Shown piece after piece: positions 11,397 to 22,599 of a DNA stretch of 64,000 nucleotides; the stretch's first letter is position 1; every line of letters begins with the position of its first letter. The stretch is from Halichoerus grypus (Eukaryota > Chordata > Mammalia > Carnivora > Phocidae), in assembly GCF_964656455.1 (NCBI RefSeq), contig NC_135718.1, forward strand, positions 144,318,262-144,382,261, read 5' to 3'. The notes beneath the pieces are model-generated. The model saw only the letters and a program-made list of their open reading frames with translations, was not told the DNA's origin and made no database searches. A program made the position numbers and the translations under genes.

Positions 11397-12211
11397 CAAT
11401 ATATAGGACAGATAAAAAGCCGTGCTTCTCAGGTGGAAGTGGGGCAGGGGCAGAGCACCTGGTACGCAGCCTTCCCTACCTTAGGCACCTATCAGGAACT
11501 GGGGGCCCCAACAAATTTGGTGAACTTGAGCAAAAGTCTGCAGAAAAAGAAAACAAAAGACTCAAAATGTACCTAGAGTTACATATATCTAAATCTAACT
11601 GAATCCATCTCACTGAAAACAAAGGAAAAAAAGCGATGATGATGAAGAAACCACAAAAGCAAGTATTCTATCTACCTGTTGAAAATAATGGAGTCTTGCT
11701 CTTCCAAGTTAAAGGGAAATAGTGAAGGCTTAGTTAAGTGAAATCTGCCAAGGCCCAAGGCCTCCTTTAAACTGTGGCTCCCATGAACCAAAAGCTATGG
11801 GATCCTTCCTAACATATTACCACACAAAGAAAGTGGGTACTTGGCAGCAGCTGAGCTACTTCCAGAATCACAGTGGCAGTCAGCAATCTTGTGGGGAAGA
11901 GGGACCTAGGAGAATCTAAGGTAGAAAGGTCATCCTCCTAGGATGGAATGACTGTCAACTAGAAAGTTGAACATGTCCCTGGGTTTTAAATGACCCCGGA
12001 TGGAGAGAGAACTATCAATTCAGGTCAGATTTTCCAGATATTAAATGACTTTATCTGGCAGATCCAGATCTGGACACAGGAATCGATGTCTTTTTCACAT
12101 AATACAATTTACTTTTAATATTAATGCTAAATGAAGTTTCCTGTTGATAAGGAAATGCTTTGAAGAAATGCATTACAGAAATTAATTTAATAAATTAATC
12201 AAGAGTGTTTT
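11397..12211. other. Unique non-coding DNA
   Basis: No repeat or exon is recognised. Confidence 0.4.
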
Positions 12212-12414
12212 AAGAAGATTTATTTATTTTGAGAGAGAGAGCAAGTGAGTGCAAGCAGGAGGAGGGACAGAGGGAGAGGGAAAAGATGAATCTCAAGCAG
12301 AATCCCTGGTGAGCGTGGAGGCTGATGCGGGGCTCAATCCCATGACCCTGAGATCATGACCCAAGCTGAAATCAAGCAGTGGATGCTCAACCAACTGAGT
12401 CACCCAGGTGCCCC
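12212..12414 (-). mobile_element. Can-SINE
   Basis: Older-looking minus-strand copy. 11-bp duplications lie at 12201-12211 and 12415-12425 with one mismatch. Confidence 0.92.
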
Positions 12415-12425
12415 AAGAATGTTTT

Positions 12426-13049
12426 TTAAAAAGAAAGCAGTTTGAGGTTGAAAGTATAAAATAAAGATTTTGGGGGGAGGTTATAAAATACAACAACTTG
12501 ATCTTGGGTTGTGAGTTCAAGCTCCACATTGGGTATAGAACCTACTCAAACAAACAAAGAAAAAGGATCAAAAACAAATAATTGCGATGAAAGAAAGCTT
12601 GGAAAAGGTGTGTGTACATGTGTACAGAGAGAAAGAGAAAGAGAGACAGACAGTGAACCCGACTTAATGATAATCTGAAGATACAGGGCTCTATACAGAG
12701 GATTCTGACTTCCTGGTTGTTTTCCATCTCCACTGAAGAGAATACAGGGGATGTGAGTTTCAACTAGAGCCAGAAGGATTTATGTTAGACAAAGGATTTC
12801 CTGACAACTGATAGCATGTTAATGTGGGTTAATGGGTGGGGTGGTGGATCCCAGCCTTTCATATACACTGAGGTAGTTGAGGTTTGGTCCTGAGCGGTTA
12901 TAGGGTAAATGTGGAGACGTGAACCAGCGAGGACTGGTGGAATATGGTTATTGGAAAGGTCTAGTCACTGGGAAGATGTTGGAGGCAGTTTCTGTTCCTG
13001 GCTTGAGTGGAGATTGCCTGTTTCACATACCTCGAACATTCCAATATGA
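12426..13049. other. Unique non-coding DNA
   Basis: No gene. Short GA-rich and TG-rich patches occur at 12600-12655. Confidence 0.4.
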
Positions 13050-13290
13050 GGCAGTAATGTACAGTGTTTGGAGCACAGCTCTAAGGGAGACAGACATCAA
13101 GGCTTGAACCAGGCCCTATCATGTCCTGGCTACGTGACTTTCAGCAAGTCTCAGTTTCCTTACCTATAAAATAAGGTCAAGGAGAGTAATGATATATATG
13201 AATTGTCACAAAGGGATTAATTTAGATAATATAGGTAAAGCATTTAGCATAGTTCTTAGAACTTAGTAGGTACTCAACAAATATTAGATT
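13050..13290 (+). mobile_element. MIR SINE
   Basis: Near full-length order: 'gacatcaaggcttgaaccaggcc', 'tggctacgtgactttcagcaagtc', 'tcagtttccttacctataaaataagg', 'aaagcatttagcatag' and 'ggtactcaacaaatatt'. Confidence 0.8.
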
Positions 13291-13352
13291 TCATTATCTT
13301 AATATTATTTTGGGATGAACAAGATAGATTCCCCCATCTATATCCTTTATTG

Positions 13353-13568
13353 TTTTTTTTTTAAATATTTATTTATTTATTTGAGAGAGAGAGAGCACAT
13401 GAGCCAAGGGAGGGGCAAAGGGAGAGGGAAAGGAGCAGACTCCCCGCTGAGCACAGCGCTGGACAACAACAGTAACGACATGGGGCTCAATCCCATGAAC
13501 CCAAGATCATGACCTGAGCCGAAACCAAGAGTCAGACGCTCAACTGACTGAGTCTCCCAGGCACCCCT
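13353..13568 (-). mobile_element. Can-SINE
   Basis: Minus-strand copy with a slightly rearranged mid-body ('ggacaacaacagtaacgac' at about 13460-13480 is not typical). Loose flanking duplications start near 13343 and 13568. Confidence 0.9.
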
Positions 13569-13692
13569 ACCCTTTGTTATTTAATAGACAAATTTCTGCA
13601 GCTGCTCAGATTTTCTCCACCCAACTGCCTCCATTTCCTCCCTGCCTACACTTGCAGAGGAATGGCCTCACCCCATGCTTCACGTTGGCCCA

Positions 13693-14136
13693 TTGTATTG
13701 GGTTGAACGGTGCTCACTCAAAGACAAGTCCACATCCATTCTCCAGAACCTTATTTGGAAAAGTAGTCTTTGCAGATGTAATTAAGTTAAGGATCTTGAG
13801 ATAAGGAGATCATCCTGGATTATCTGGGTAGTCACCAAATCCAATGACACATATCTTTAAAAGAATGAGGCAAAGAAAGATGTGACCCAGACAGAAGAGG
13901 AGGCCATGTGACTACGGGGAGATTGGAATAATACAGCCACACATTAGGAATGCCGGCAGTCACCTGAAGCTGGAAGAGGCAAAGAATTCTTGCCTGCGTC
14001 CTTCAGAGAGAGCATGGCCCAGCTGACACCTTGATTTCAGACTTCTGGCCTCCAGAACCGTAAAAGAATAAACTTCTGGTGCTTTCTGCCACCCAGTTTG
14101 TGGTTATTTGTGGGGTGGCCACGGGAAATTAATGCA
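13693..14136 (+). mobile_element. MLT1-type MaLR LTR
   Basis: Starts with 'tgtattgggttgaacggtg' and contains 'gcagatgtaattaagttaaggatcttgagataaggagatcatcctggattat', 'cctgaagctggaagaggcaa', 'gacaccttgatttcagacttctggcctccagaac' and a 'tttgtggttatttgt' end. This is the MLT1 layout. Confidence 0.88.
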
Positions 14137-14859
14137 GCCATTTAAGGGCAGGATGTTTGCTGGTGGGTCTGGTGTGGGAAGAGGAAAGTAGAAAGGAAGA
14201 ATTTCCCAAAGGCATTCCTTCTTTCACTTTCCCACTGATCCATGTGGATGGTGGTTACCCTTTATTCCTCAGTTGAGAGCCAGATAGGCATTCATAGGGG
14301 AGCCTTGGGAAACAAACCATTACTGATACCATTTGCCTCTGGAGAAATGTTTTCTGAACAATATGTACAAATGGACATCCCAGGTCCCAGGTACTTCGTA
14401 GGCAGTGGCAGCTCATGATTGTTCTCTTATGCCGTCACGGTCAGGGCCCACAGGGTTGCTCAAGACTCATGTACTTGCAGACAGACCTCTTCCCTAAGTG
14501 GTGATTGCTAGCCCAGTATTCCAGCAGTTTGTTCCTTTTCTCCGGACTTCTGTTTCCTTACACTTGACCACTTCTCACTTTCTGTTCTAGCTCCTCTCAC
14601 ATGGTGACTTTCTGTAGAAGGTCCCCACCAGTGTGACCCTCCCTATTGAAAGTGCTTAATGTCCGTTATCTGTGAACTCCCTACAATAGCCTGGTCTCTG
14701 AGGTGGGAATTCTGCTTTGGTGGATTTTCTCTCGTAATGAAATGCTTGAATAGTCGAGAGCGTAATCATTTCAAGGAAGGCAGAAACATTTCACACAGAA
14801 TGTTTAATTTCAGCCAACACGGAAAAGGTACATAATACTAATAAAAAAATATAATATAT
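14137..14859. other. Unique non-coding DNA
   Basis: No repeat or exon is recognised. Confidence 0.4.
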
Positions 14860-14985
14860 ATTGGTCATTTACTGTGAGTCTGATGCAGACTAACTTCTCT
14901 ACATGAATTATTTTATGTAATCCCACAACAATCCTATGAGATGCATACTGTTATTATCCCCACTTCACAGATAAGGTGTGCAAAG
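14860..14985 (-). mobile_element. MIR SINE fragment
   Basis: Contains 'attattttatgtaatcccacaacaatcctatgagatgcatactgttattatccccacttcacagataagg', the reverse complement of the MIR 3' core. Confidence 0.72.
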
Positions 14986-14989
14986 TCTT

Positions 14990-15325
14990 ATTAGTTATCA
15001 ATTAGTTATCTCTATTCTCCCTGAACATACAGCTAGACTATCTTTTCCAGGAATCTTGTAGCTAGGATAGCTAGGGAAATATGAGCACCAGTGATATATG
15101 CCATTGGCCTATTAAACCTCACCCAATCCTCCAACTTGTCTCTCTTTACCTGCTAAATGAATGCAAAGGATCCAGCAGATAACTCCAAGGCGCTAAGGAA
15201 TTGTTGGAATCACTATATAGAAAGAGCCTGGATTTCTGAATGAGTGTATGGAGCAGAGCACACCCTGGTACATACACAGAAAATAAATATTTATTCTGGT
15301 TGTTTTGTTAGATTAGCGTACTTAC
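14990..15325 (+). mobile_element. Ancient LTR-like repeat, family not secured
   Basis: The layout ends in 'cagaaaataaatatttattctggttgttttgtta', similar to the polyadenylation end of many old mammalian LTRs. No further assignment is possible by eye. Confidence 0.35.
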
Positions 15326-16739
15326 ACTGGTGCCTCGAAGTGGGGGTTCTGCCAAGCAAAACCCCGAAATATGTGACATTGGCTTAGCAGTTAAGTAATG
15401 GGTAGCAAGGAAATTGACATCAAAGACCAGAAAGGTGGCAACCCATGATATTCAGTGATGGCTCATTTGATAAAACTGTCATCTCCCTTAATTTGGAAGG
15501 CAGTTTACATGTGTACTAAAACTGTAGCTCCAGGGGAAATCGTTGGAAAACACCAAAGTGTTAGTGAAAATGTGGCTATTATTTGTCATACCTCGACAAG
15601 GTATGACAAAACAAACAAACAAACAAACCCCCCCCCCCCAAAAACTCAAGAATCAACTGGCCAGTTTATTAGCTGCAATAAAAGTGGGTAGAAGAAGTCC
15701 AGGAATTTGGGGCATTAGATTTGAGAGAAACTAGATCCCAGAAGGTATAATTATTAAAAAGTTATGAGTGACAAAGGTCTAGTAACACTCTTCAACTGAA
15801 CAAAGTTAGTCAGCCCTTTTACAAAAATCAGGTTAGGTGGGTCCTTCCTGCTTATTGTCTTAGATGATGTCAAGGTGGCCTCCATAGGAGAGAGAGAGAG
15901 AGGGAAAAAGGGAGGGAGAATGATGGAGGCAAAGAAGGAAAGAAGGAAATCAGGTTTGAGGATTATATCGAGGCAAAACATTGGGTGTGGCTAATGGTGC
16001 GTGGAACTGGCCAGTGGCGGGTATACCAGAAGCTGATAAAGTGTTTGAAAGAGTTATATTGCCAGAGAAATCATGAGGCCAGACTTTCCAAGATGTAAAA
16101 CAACCACTGGGCTTCCTAACTTGCTTCAGTAGGAAGTGGACTCCTCTCAAACCTCCAAGTAAAACATCTACCCTAGTATTCCCTTCAGACAGGGACAGAT
16201 TATAGATCGGAACAAAAAAACCAAAAACCCACAGGGGGCAGAGTCAGGGGCCACAGAGAATGAGGAACAAAGGAGTTTTTCCAGAAGGCAAAATTAGGGT
16301 CTAATGAAAGTACTTCTCCTAACTCAGGGAAGGGAGACTTCTTAGTGCCTGTCTAGCTTTGGGCGAATGCTACATGTCTTCCTTCTACTCTTTTCTAAAT
16401 GAGGATGTTCTGAGAAACATTGAGGATGTCCTTCCCCTAACCTACTATGTGTATTGGGGAGTAAAAAAAAGTTTACTTTTTAATCTAAAGTCCCAGATCT
16501 GTAGGCTAGAAGAAGCTGCACCTGGACTTGATACAGAGGAATGTGCATCCCTTGGAGATCTTAGCCTTAAGCTGGGTGCAGAGACTGGATGGAGCCTCAG
16601 GCTTTGGGTTGTCCCCTATGGATTGCCTATGTGAGAGAGTATGGGAGTCTATGGTAGAGACTGAATAATTGTTCATCCAAACCCTTTTCTCCTGGGCATT
16701 ACATTTCCATTACATGATTTTTTTAATCCTCCCTTATGG
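15326..16739. other. Unique DNA with short simple repeats
   Basis: A (AAAC)n run followed by C11 lies at 15609-15640 and a GA-rich patch at 15889-15950. No gene is recognised. Confidence 0.4.
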
Positions 16740-17065
16740 CTGGGGCAACCATATCACCGAGTTTGTCCAGTAGATTATGGATGGATGGCATGTACGCCAT
16801 TCCAGTCTTGGCCCATAGAAACCTTCTGTACAATCCTCCATAACCCCTCCTTTCCCTCATTTGCCAGCATGGCTTAGAGGATCCTGCAGAGAACTCTGAG
16901 GGGACAATGGAGCCTGAGGGAAGTAGTCTGGACCTGAATATCTGTGGGAGGTAGAACCCCCTTCCCTTCCAACCTGTACTGGACTAAGACATAAATGAGA
17001 AATAAACCTATATTGTGTTAAGCCACTGAGATTCGCAGGGTGCCTTTTATAGCTGTTTGCCTACC
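16740..17065 (+). mobile_element. Ancient LTR-like repeat, family not secured
   Basis: Contains 'gagaaataaacctatattgtgttaagccactgagattcgcagggtg', the typical 3' end of an old LTR/MER-type repeat, preceded by a loosely similar body. Confidence 0.45.
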
Positions 17066-17084
17066 CTCGCTGTTAGAAAAAGAG

Positions 17085-17155
17085 CAATTAGGTAATCTGC
17101 CCAAGGTCATACAGCTACCAAGAGCTAGAGCAGAAATACAATTGAGGAATAAGCT
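17085..17155 (-). mobile_element. Short MIR fragment
   Basis: 'ggtaatctgcccaaggtcatacagctaccaagagctagagcagaaata' is the MIR core in reverse complement. Confidence 0.55.
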
Positions 17156-18049
17156 CCAAACTTAGATCTGTAGAAGAACATGATCAGAATCACTAGGGAA
17201 CTTTCTCAGATCATAGATTCTTCATCTCTACTCCAAAAATGCTTCGTCTGTAGTTTCTTGGGGGGGAAGAGAGTAGAGGGACTTTGAATCTATTTTTAAC
17301 AATCTCCCTGGGCAATGTTGCCTAACCAATGTGAAGAAGCACCAAATGCCAACAGTTACTCTAAGACATACAAGCTGAATTCCCGTAAAGAGAGGTCAAA
17401 TGAGTAGGATGGCCATCCAATTTATTGCCCAATGAGAGACACTTCCAAGAGTGAAAAGGGAAGCTATTAATAATTACACTGAGAAACCAGGCATAAAACA
17501 AGACTTTCCCAGGCAAAGTGGCACAAGAGCCCTTACGTAAGAGAGCAAAAGATGGGACAGCGGTGTTCTCCACTAATAAAAATGCTATTTCCCATTAAGA
17601 GAATTTTCAGTTTTTCTAGAGAGTACTATCTGCCACCTGCATAGGACAAATGTGGCCTTTAAACTAGGAGCAAAGCTGAATTCAGGAGGGAAGTCCTGAG
17701 GGGCAGCCCCAGGTACTTGGAGTAACAATACTAGAGTGTCTTAATGAGTTGGAAAGGTGGACCAGGGTATCCACAGCTGTTCACATAGACCCAGGAACCA
17801 CCAACATCTTAGAGACCAGATACAAGCAGTTGGAAATGGTGAGAACAATCCTGATAGAAATCTCTAAGAACCGGGCAAAGTGCAGAGCCAGGATTCAGAC
17901 CAGGATTTTGTGCTTCTCCTTCTGACGGATCTAGGATGCAGTAACATCTACACCGTACAAACAGTGTTAAAGTGTGAGAGGAAATAGCAGAGTTCGATTC
18001 ATATTCACTCTTGGGACCACATAAAAGTAATTTTGGTGTTCTCAAATAA
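17156..18049. other. Unique non-coding DNA
   Basis: No gene or secure repeat is recognised. Confidence 0.4.
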
Positions 18050-18235
18050 TTTGTCACCATTCTGTCGCTTACTAGCTGCACATTCTAGAACCACCCTAAT
18101 CTCTCTGAGTCTCAGTCTTTCATCAGTCTCATGGGGGTAATTATACCTCTCTCTGCCTGCTTCATAAAGGGTGATTGGGTGGATCAAGCAACATAATAGG
18201 TAAATAGTAGTGCTTCATAAACAGTAAAGTTTATT
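18050..18235 (+). mobile_element. MIR SINE
   Basis: Follows the MIR order: 'cgcttactagctgcacattc', 'tgagtctcagtctttcatcagtc', 'ggggtaattatacctctctctgcctgc' and 'tagtgcttcataaac'. Confidence 0.6.
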
Positions 18236-18394
18236 GAAATGAAAATAATATTAATAAGAAAGTATAAAGTACATTATCAGGTAATTAGTTTCTCAGAATA
18301 TATGAACATTTTCTTTGTGAACCGAGTTGATCCTTGAAAGAAGCAAGCTAATGTGCTTTTATGTAAATCAGTTACATGTGTGTGTGTCCTTGAT

Positions 18395-18550
18395 CGCTCA
18401 TGTATGAGTCTCCTGGGACTGCTTGGTACGAATGCAGATTCATCCCAGGTTTACTGAATCTCTGGGGGTAGGACTCAAAAGACTATTGTTTAAGAGGCTT
18501 CCCAGATGACTCTTATGCACCATTTTTGAGATGAACTGCTTTAAGCAATG
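18395..18550. mobile_element. MER5-type hAT relic
   Basis: Contains 'gagtctcctgggactgctt', 'ctgaatctctgggggtaggac' and a 'tttttgagatgaactgcttt' edge, loosely matching the MER5/Charlie group. Confidence 0.4.
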
Positions 18551-18799
18551 GGACTCTAGGACTTGGTTTTCCCCGGCTTGGAGGATGGCTGGTCATCAGA
18601 TCTTGTCATTGGACCCAAAAGAAGGGACTGGTCAATCTATTAACTTATTAAAACCCCTCTGAAGCTGACAGAGCGCTCCAACAGGAGAAATAGGTCACTG
18701 CTGTGTGTGGTGTGATGTGATTAATTATCTTCTCTGAACTACCTAATGAAGCCCAGTTGTAGATCATGGCACCTGATTGGCCGGTTACAAAGGAAAAGG
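18551..18799. other. Unique non-coding DNA
   Basis: No repeat or exon is recognised. The short span ends at the SINE target site. Confidence 0.35.
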
Positions 18800-18816
18800 A
18801 GGGAGGAAAGTTTCTT

Positions 18817-19023
18817 TTTTTTTTTATAAGATTTTTTTTTTTTTATTTATTTATTTGAGAGAGAGAGAATGAGAGAGAGCAAGCACATGAGAGGGGGAGG
18901 GTCAGAGGGAGAAGCAGACTCCCTGCCGAGCAGGGAGCCCGATGCGGGACTCGATCCAGGGACTCCAGGATCATGACCTGAGCCGAAGGCAGTCGCTTAA
19001 CCAACTGAGCCACCCAGGCGCCC
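18817..19023 (-). mobile_element. Can-SINE, young-looking
   Basis: Full-length minus-strand copy with a long T-rich start. Perfect 17-bp target-site duplications lie at 18800-18816 and 19024-19040. Confidence 0.96.
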
Positions 19024-19249
19024 AGGGAGGAAAGTTTCTTGCCTCCAATCTACAAAGAGCAACCTAAACCAATCACTTGGACTTTCCACTCATTTCTCCA
19101 GGTCTCGCTAGAGCTTATGGAGAGATCAGTAAATTTCAGGTCCAGAAAACGAGTGTTCCTTAGACAAGGTCTGATTAGAGGCAAGGAACAGCATTAAAAA
19201 TGCTTCTCAAATTTCTCTCTGTTAGATGTCAGGAAGCTTTCATTCATTT

Positions 19250-19360
19250 TGGACTATTGTTTATTTCATTCATTCAACCAGTACTTATTTCTCACTTGTT
19301 ATGTCCTATGGATTCTACTAGACAGTGAGGAAAAATTAGTGAATAAGGCCGACACAGCCT
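19250..19360 (-). mobile_element. L2 3'-end fragment
   Basis: 'ttcattcattcaaccagtacttatttctcacttgttatgtcct' is the reverse complement of the L2 3' terminus (tgaatgaatgaa end). Confidence 0.55.
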
Positions 19361-19429
19361 TCAGGATAAGCCGACTACGGATCCTCCTTGTAGACTTGCT
19401 TTCCTATTCAGCCTAATCTTGGATGTTCC

Positions 19430-19898
19430 TGTGACGGTTAATTTTATGCATCAATGTAGCTGGGCCACGGAGTGCCCGGATGTTTGGTCAAGCATTATTT
19501 TGGGTGTTTTTGTGAGGGTGTTTTGGATGATATTAACATTTAAATTGGTGGAATTTGAATACATCAGATTGCCTTCTATAATATGGGTGGGTGTCATCCC
19601 GTCAGCCCAAGGCCTGGCTACTGCAAAAAAGCCAGCCTCCCCCAAGCAAGAAAGAATTCTTCAGAAGACAACCTTCAGACTTCATCTGCATTATCAGATC
19701 TTCCTGGTTCAAAAGCACCCAGCTTCAGACTGGAACAAGACCATCAGCTCTCCCGGATCTCCAGCCTGCCAGCCCAAACTGCGAATTTAGGATTTGCTAG
19801 CTTCCATCATCTTGTGAGTCATTTCCTTATGATAAATCTCTTTTTATGTCTTTACACACATTCTATTGTTTCTGTTTCTCTGGATAGCCCTGACAATG
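19430..19898 (+). mobile_element. LTR-like repeat of probable ERVL-MaLR class
   Basis: Starts 'tgtgacggttaattttatgcatcaa', continues with 'gtcaagcattattttgggtgtttttgtgagggtgttttggatga', and ends 'ttgtttctgtttctctggatagccctgac'. This is a widespread old mammalian repeat with a TG start. The ORFs at 19419-19978 lie inside it and are not genes. Confidence 0.6.
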
Positions 19899-20819
19899 AC
19901 AGTTTCCTAACTCAGTCACCGAATCCAGTGTGCATCCAAAGGTTTCCCTCCACATTTCCTAAGCAGTTATATGCTTAACTGGAAGGATAGATGCAGAGAG
20001 GCAGGAGTAGGAGACAGGATCAAGGAATTGGGGCTTAAGAGAGAGCTGTGGAGAGGGGAAAGAAATGCAGCTTCCCTTCTTCCCTTGGGAGCCCGTAATA
20101 CAAGTGCACAGAGAACATTACAGTATTATATGCACGTGGGATGGGGGGACAGTGAGCCTAATTCTGTAATAGGGTGGAATAACCCTAGAAGGCCCTAGCT
20201 CCACCTGATTCTTGCTACTCACCAACCACCTCGGGAAGCACAAATGATCCCTAATGACCTGTCTCCAATTCCATGGAATAGTGAGAGAGGGTGATAGAGG
20301 GAAAAGTTGCCCTCTTTCTCTGTGTACGCCTTCAAACATTTACTGGAAAGCCCAGGGACTGTGGCAGTGGTTAGAACCCAAACTGGACAGTGATGCGTGC
20401 TTTGTCCTTGATCTGCCTAAAACATATTTGAAGAGAGATCAAAGTTCTCTGCATACTAGAAGGAGTGAACAGTTCCAAAGCAACATGTAACTAATGGATG
20501 AGAACAAACCATCAAGTTTATCGGTTTGGGTCACCCGCTGGTCCTCAATCTGCCGCTTCCAAGCTGAGTGACCTTGAGTCAAAGTTGTTATTAGGGTTCA
20601 GTGAGAATCTTTGTAGGGCCCTCGGCACAGTGGTTGGTGGGCAGGCGGCCTCTAACTGCTCATTATGTGGCTCTCCTTCATGAAGATTGAAACAATGGGA
20701 AGTTGCTCAGAGGAGGTGGAATCCGGGCTCTACTTGGATGTTTATTGTCTTTAAAGATCTGACGTGGGTTTGATTTTTGTCTTCAAATGTTTTAGAGTTA
20801 GGGAAAAGAAAGTCCCTGT
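19899..20819. other. Unique DNA, weak MIR trace
   Basis: No gene. 'tctgccgcttccaagctgagtgaccttgagtcaa' at about 20548-20582 resembles the MIR core, but the rest is too diverged. Confidence 0.3.
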
Positions 20820-20834
20820 AGAAAGTAGCAAGGA

Positions 20835-21055
20835 GGGGTGCCTGGGTGGCTTAGACGGTTAAGCGTCTGCCTTTAGCTCAGGTCATGATCTCAGGGTCCT
20901 GGGATCGAGTCCCGCATTGGGCTTCCTGCTCTGTGGGGAGCCCGCTTCTCCCTCTCCCTCTCGCTCATAAATAAATAAATACAATCTTTTTAAAAAGAAA
21001 ACACATAATTGAATAATTGTGGCTGTGTTCTTAAAAAAAAACTTTATTAAAAAAA
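20835..21055 (+). mobile_element. Can-SINE with extra 3' sequence (candidate 3' transduction)
   Basis: Plus-strand SINE body 20835-20996 ends in the usual AAATAAATA...ATCTTTTTAAAAAG tail. A further 59 nt of non-SINE sequence and a second A-rich tail follow before the right duplication. Perfect 15-bp duplications lie at 20820-20834 and 21056-21070, so the extra sequence entered together with the SINE. Confidence 0.88.
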
Positions 21056-21265
21056 AGAAAGTAGCAAGGAATGACCATCTTTCTGTCTCTGGGAAGTGGT
21101 CCGGTTTTGAGTGGCAAGAGAAGCTTGTGGTAGACAGGAAGCACAGATCCCTGAGCTTTGAGATCTTAAATAATTTATTGCCTTATTTTCGCTCATAAAA
21201 ATTGTCGTTTTTTTGCGCTCAAACCACTTTTTGCCAAGAGAGTGTGGATTGGAGTTTTCAAGTGT

Positions 21266-21446
21266 GGGCCTGTGGTTTTCAAACTGAAGCATTTATTAGA
21301 ATCACCTGGAGAGCTTGTTAAAACCCAGACTTTGGACTTTTCCTCGGCGAGCTTCTCATTCAGCAGGTCTGGGGCAAGAGCCCGGCATTTGTATTTCGAA
21401 CAAGGAGATGCTGATGATGCTGGGCCAGGGACCACATTTTGAGAAC
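21266..21446 (+). mobile_element. MER5-type hAT-Charlie element
   Basis: Contains 'gtggttttcaaactgaagcatttattagaatcacctggagagcttgtt', 'ctcattcagcaggtctggggc' and a 'gggaccacattttgagaacca' edge, the MER5 layout with imperfect inverted ends. The ORFs at 21193-21565 are incidental. Confidence 0.82.
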
Positions 21447-22510
21447 CAGGGTGATGAACAAAGAGACAACAGACAAGTGAGGGAATTGCTGGTCAGGAAA
21501 AGAAAAGGCTCATTAGCATGCTCGCATTGTCTCCTCGGAACTCCTATGGCAATTATCGTCTGCACAATACATCTGGCAATTAATCATGTCTCGCCTTTTG
21601 ACACCCCTTCTCTTTGCCTGAATGCTATTTACATATTTTTGTTGGGTTTATGCAGAAGAACCAGGCAGGGGGGAGAAAGGCCAACGATGGGACAACTGGT
21701 GGGAGAAAGAGGAGGGGGCTCCAGGCCCAAAGGGAAGCAGAAAAAGGATAATGAAGCAGAGGATCTGCCTGTGGGAAAGTAGAGTTAGAAGCTGGCCTCA
21801 GGCTAAATCTTAAGATGCAGGAGGGGAGAAAGCAAGGAGAAGGAGAATTCACGTGGCACCCGGAGGGCACAGTGTGGGAAAGGCAGGAGGTCCCAGAAGA
21901 GCTTTAAGGTAACCTCACAGATAAGTCACCAAGTGAGATAAAGGGGAGAGCATGTAATATACCCGTAAAAAGGAACCCAAACATCACTGGGCATTTTCTT
22001 GTATCTCTGCCGAACGAAAGAACCTATGGTACTGAGGAAGGTGTGTGTGTGCTGATGTGTGTTTTGTGAAGACAAAGCGGGTGGAGCAGCAGCGTCAAGT
22101 ACTAGGAGGTCACCATCAGGGACCCAAGTACTTTGAGTGGACAAGTTCCAGGAAAAGGATCACGGTCAAATGCTCGGGAAAACAGCCATTGTGAAAGACC
22201 TCAAACCAAGAGGAATGGAGTTAGAGTCTGACTCCAAAGAAGAGCCAGGTTGTGGGTTGATCTAAAAGACAGCTGGGTTCTTGAGATGGGTGGTCAGTGT
22301 TTTCTTTTAGATTGCTCTACCCTTCCCTTTTGTGGGCTGTTTGCAAAGTGTAGCCGTTCTCCACTGTGTCTGACAGGTGAGTTAATGTGGAGTGCCGAAG
22401 GTCTTAGGCAGTTCATGGGAAGCATCAGCAGCCAGAAATGTCCTAGAGAAGGGGGCAAGGCCCTCAGAGAAGCCATCACTTTTATTGGACCAGAACTACT
22501 CTTTTATATC

Positions 22511-22512
<2 letters not shown>
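21447..22512. other. Unique DNA with candidate conserved stretch
   Basis: No gene. The 21500-21650 stretch is rich in homeodomain/POU-like text ('attagcatgctcgcattg', 'ggcaattaatcatg') and carries no repeat. The plus-strand frame 21315-21782 has no recognisable domain. Confidence 0.3.

Positions 22513-22562
<50 letters not shown>
22513..22562. repeat. (TA)n microsatellite
   Basis: About 25 uninterrupted TA units. Confidence 0.97.
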
Positions 22563-22566
<4 letters not shown>

Positions 22567-22599
22567 AAAGAGCTTTTGGTGAAAAGTAATGGTCTCTCC

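Noticed and set aside
11138..11602. 154-codon plus frame
   Set aside because: Most of it lies antisense in a MaLR LTR.
20836..20910. tRNA-like sequences with A and B boxes in the SINEs
   Set aside because: They are heads of tRNA-derived SINEs with SINE bodies, tails and duplications, not tRNA genes.
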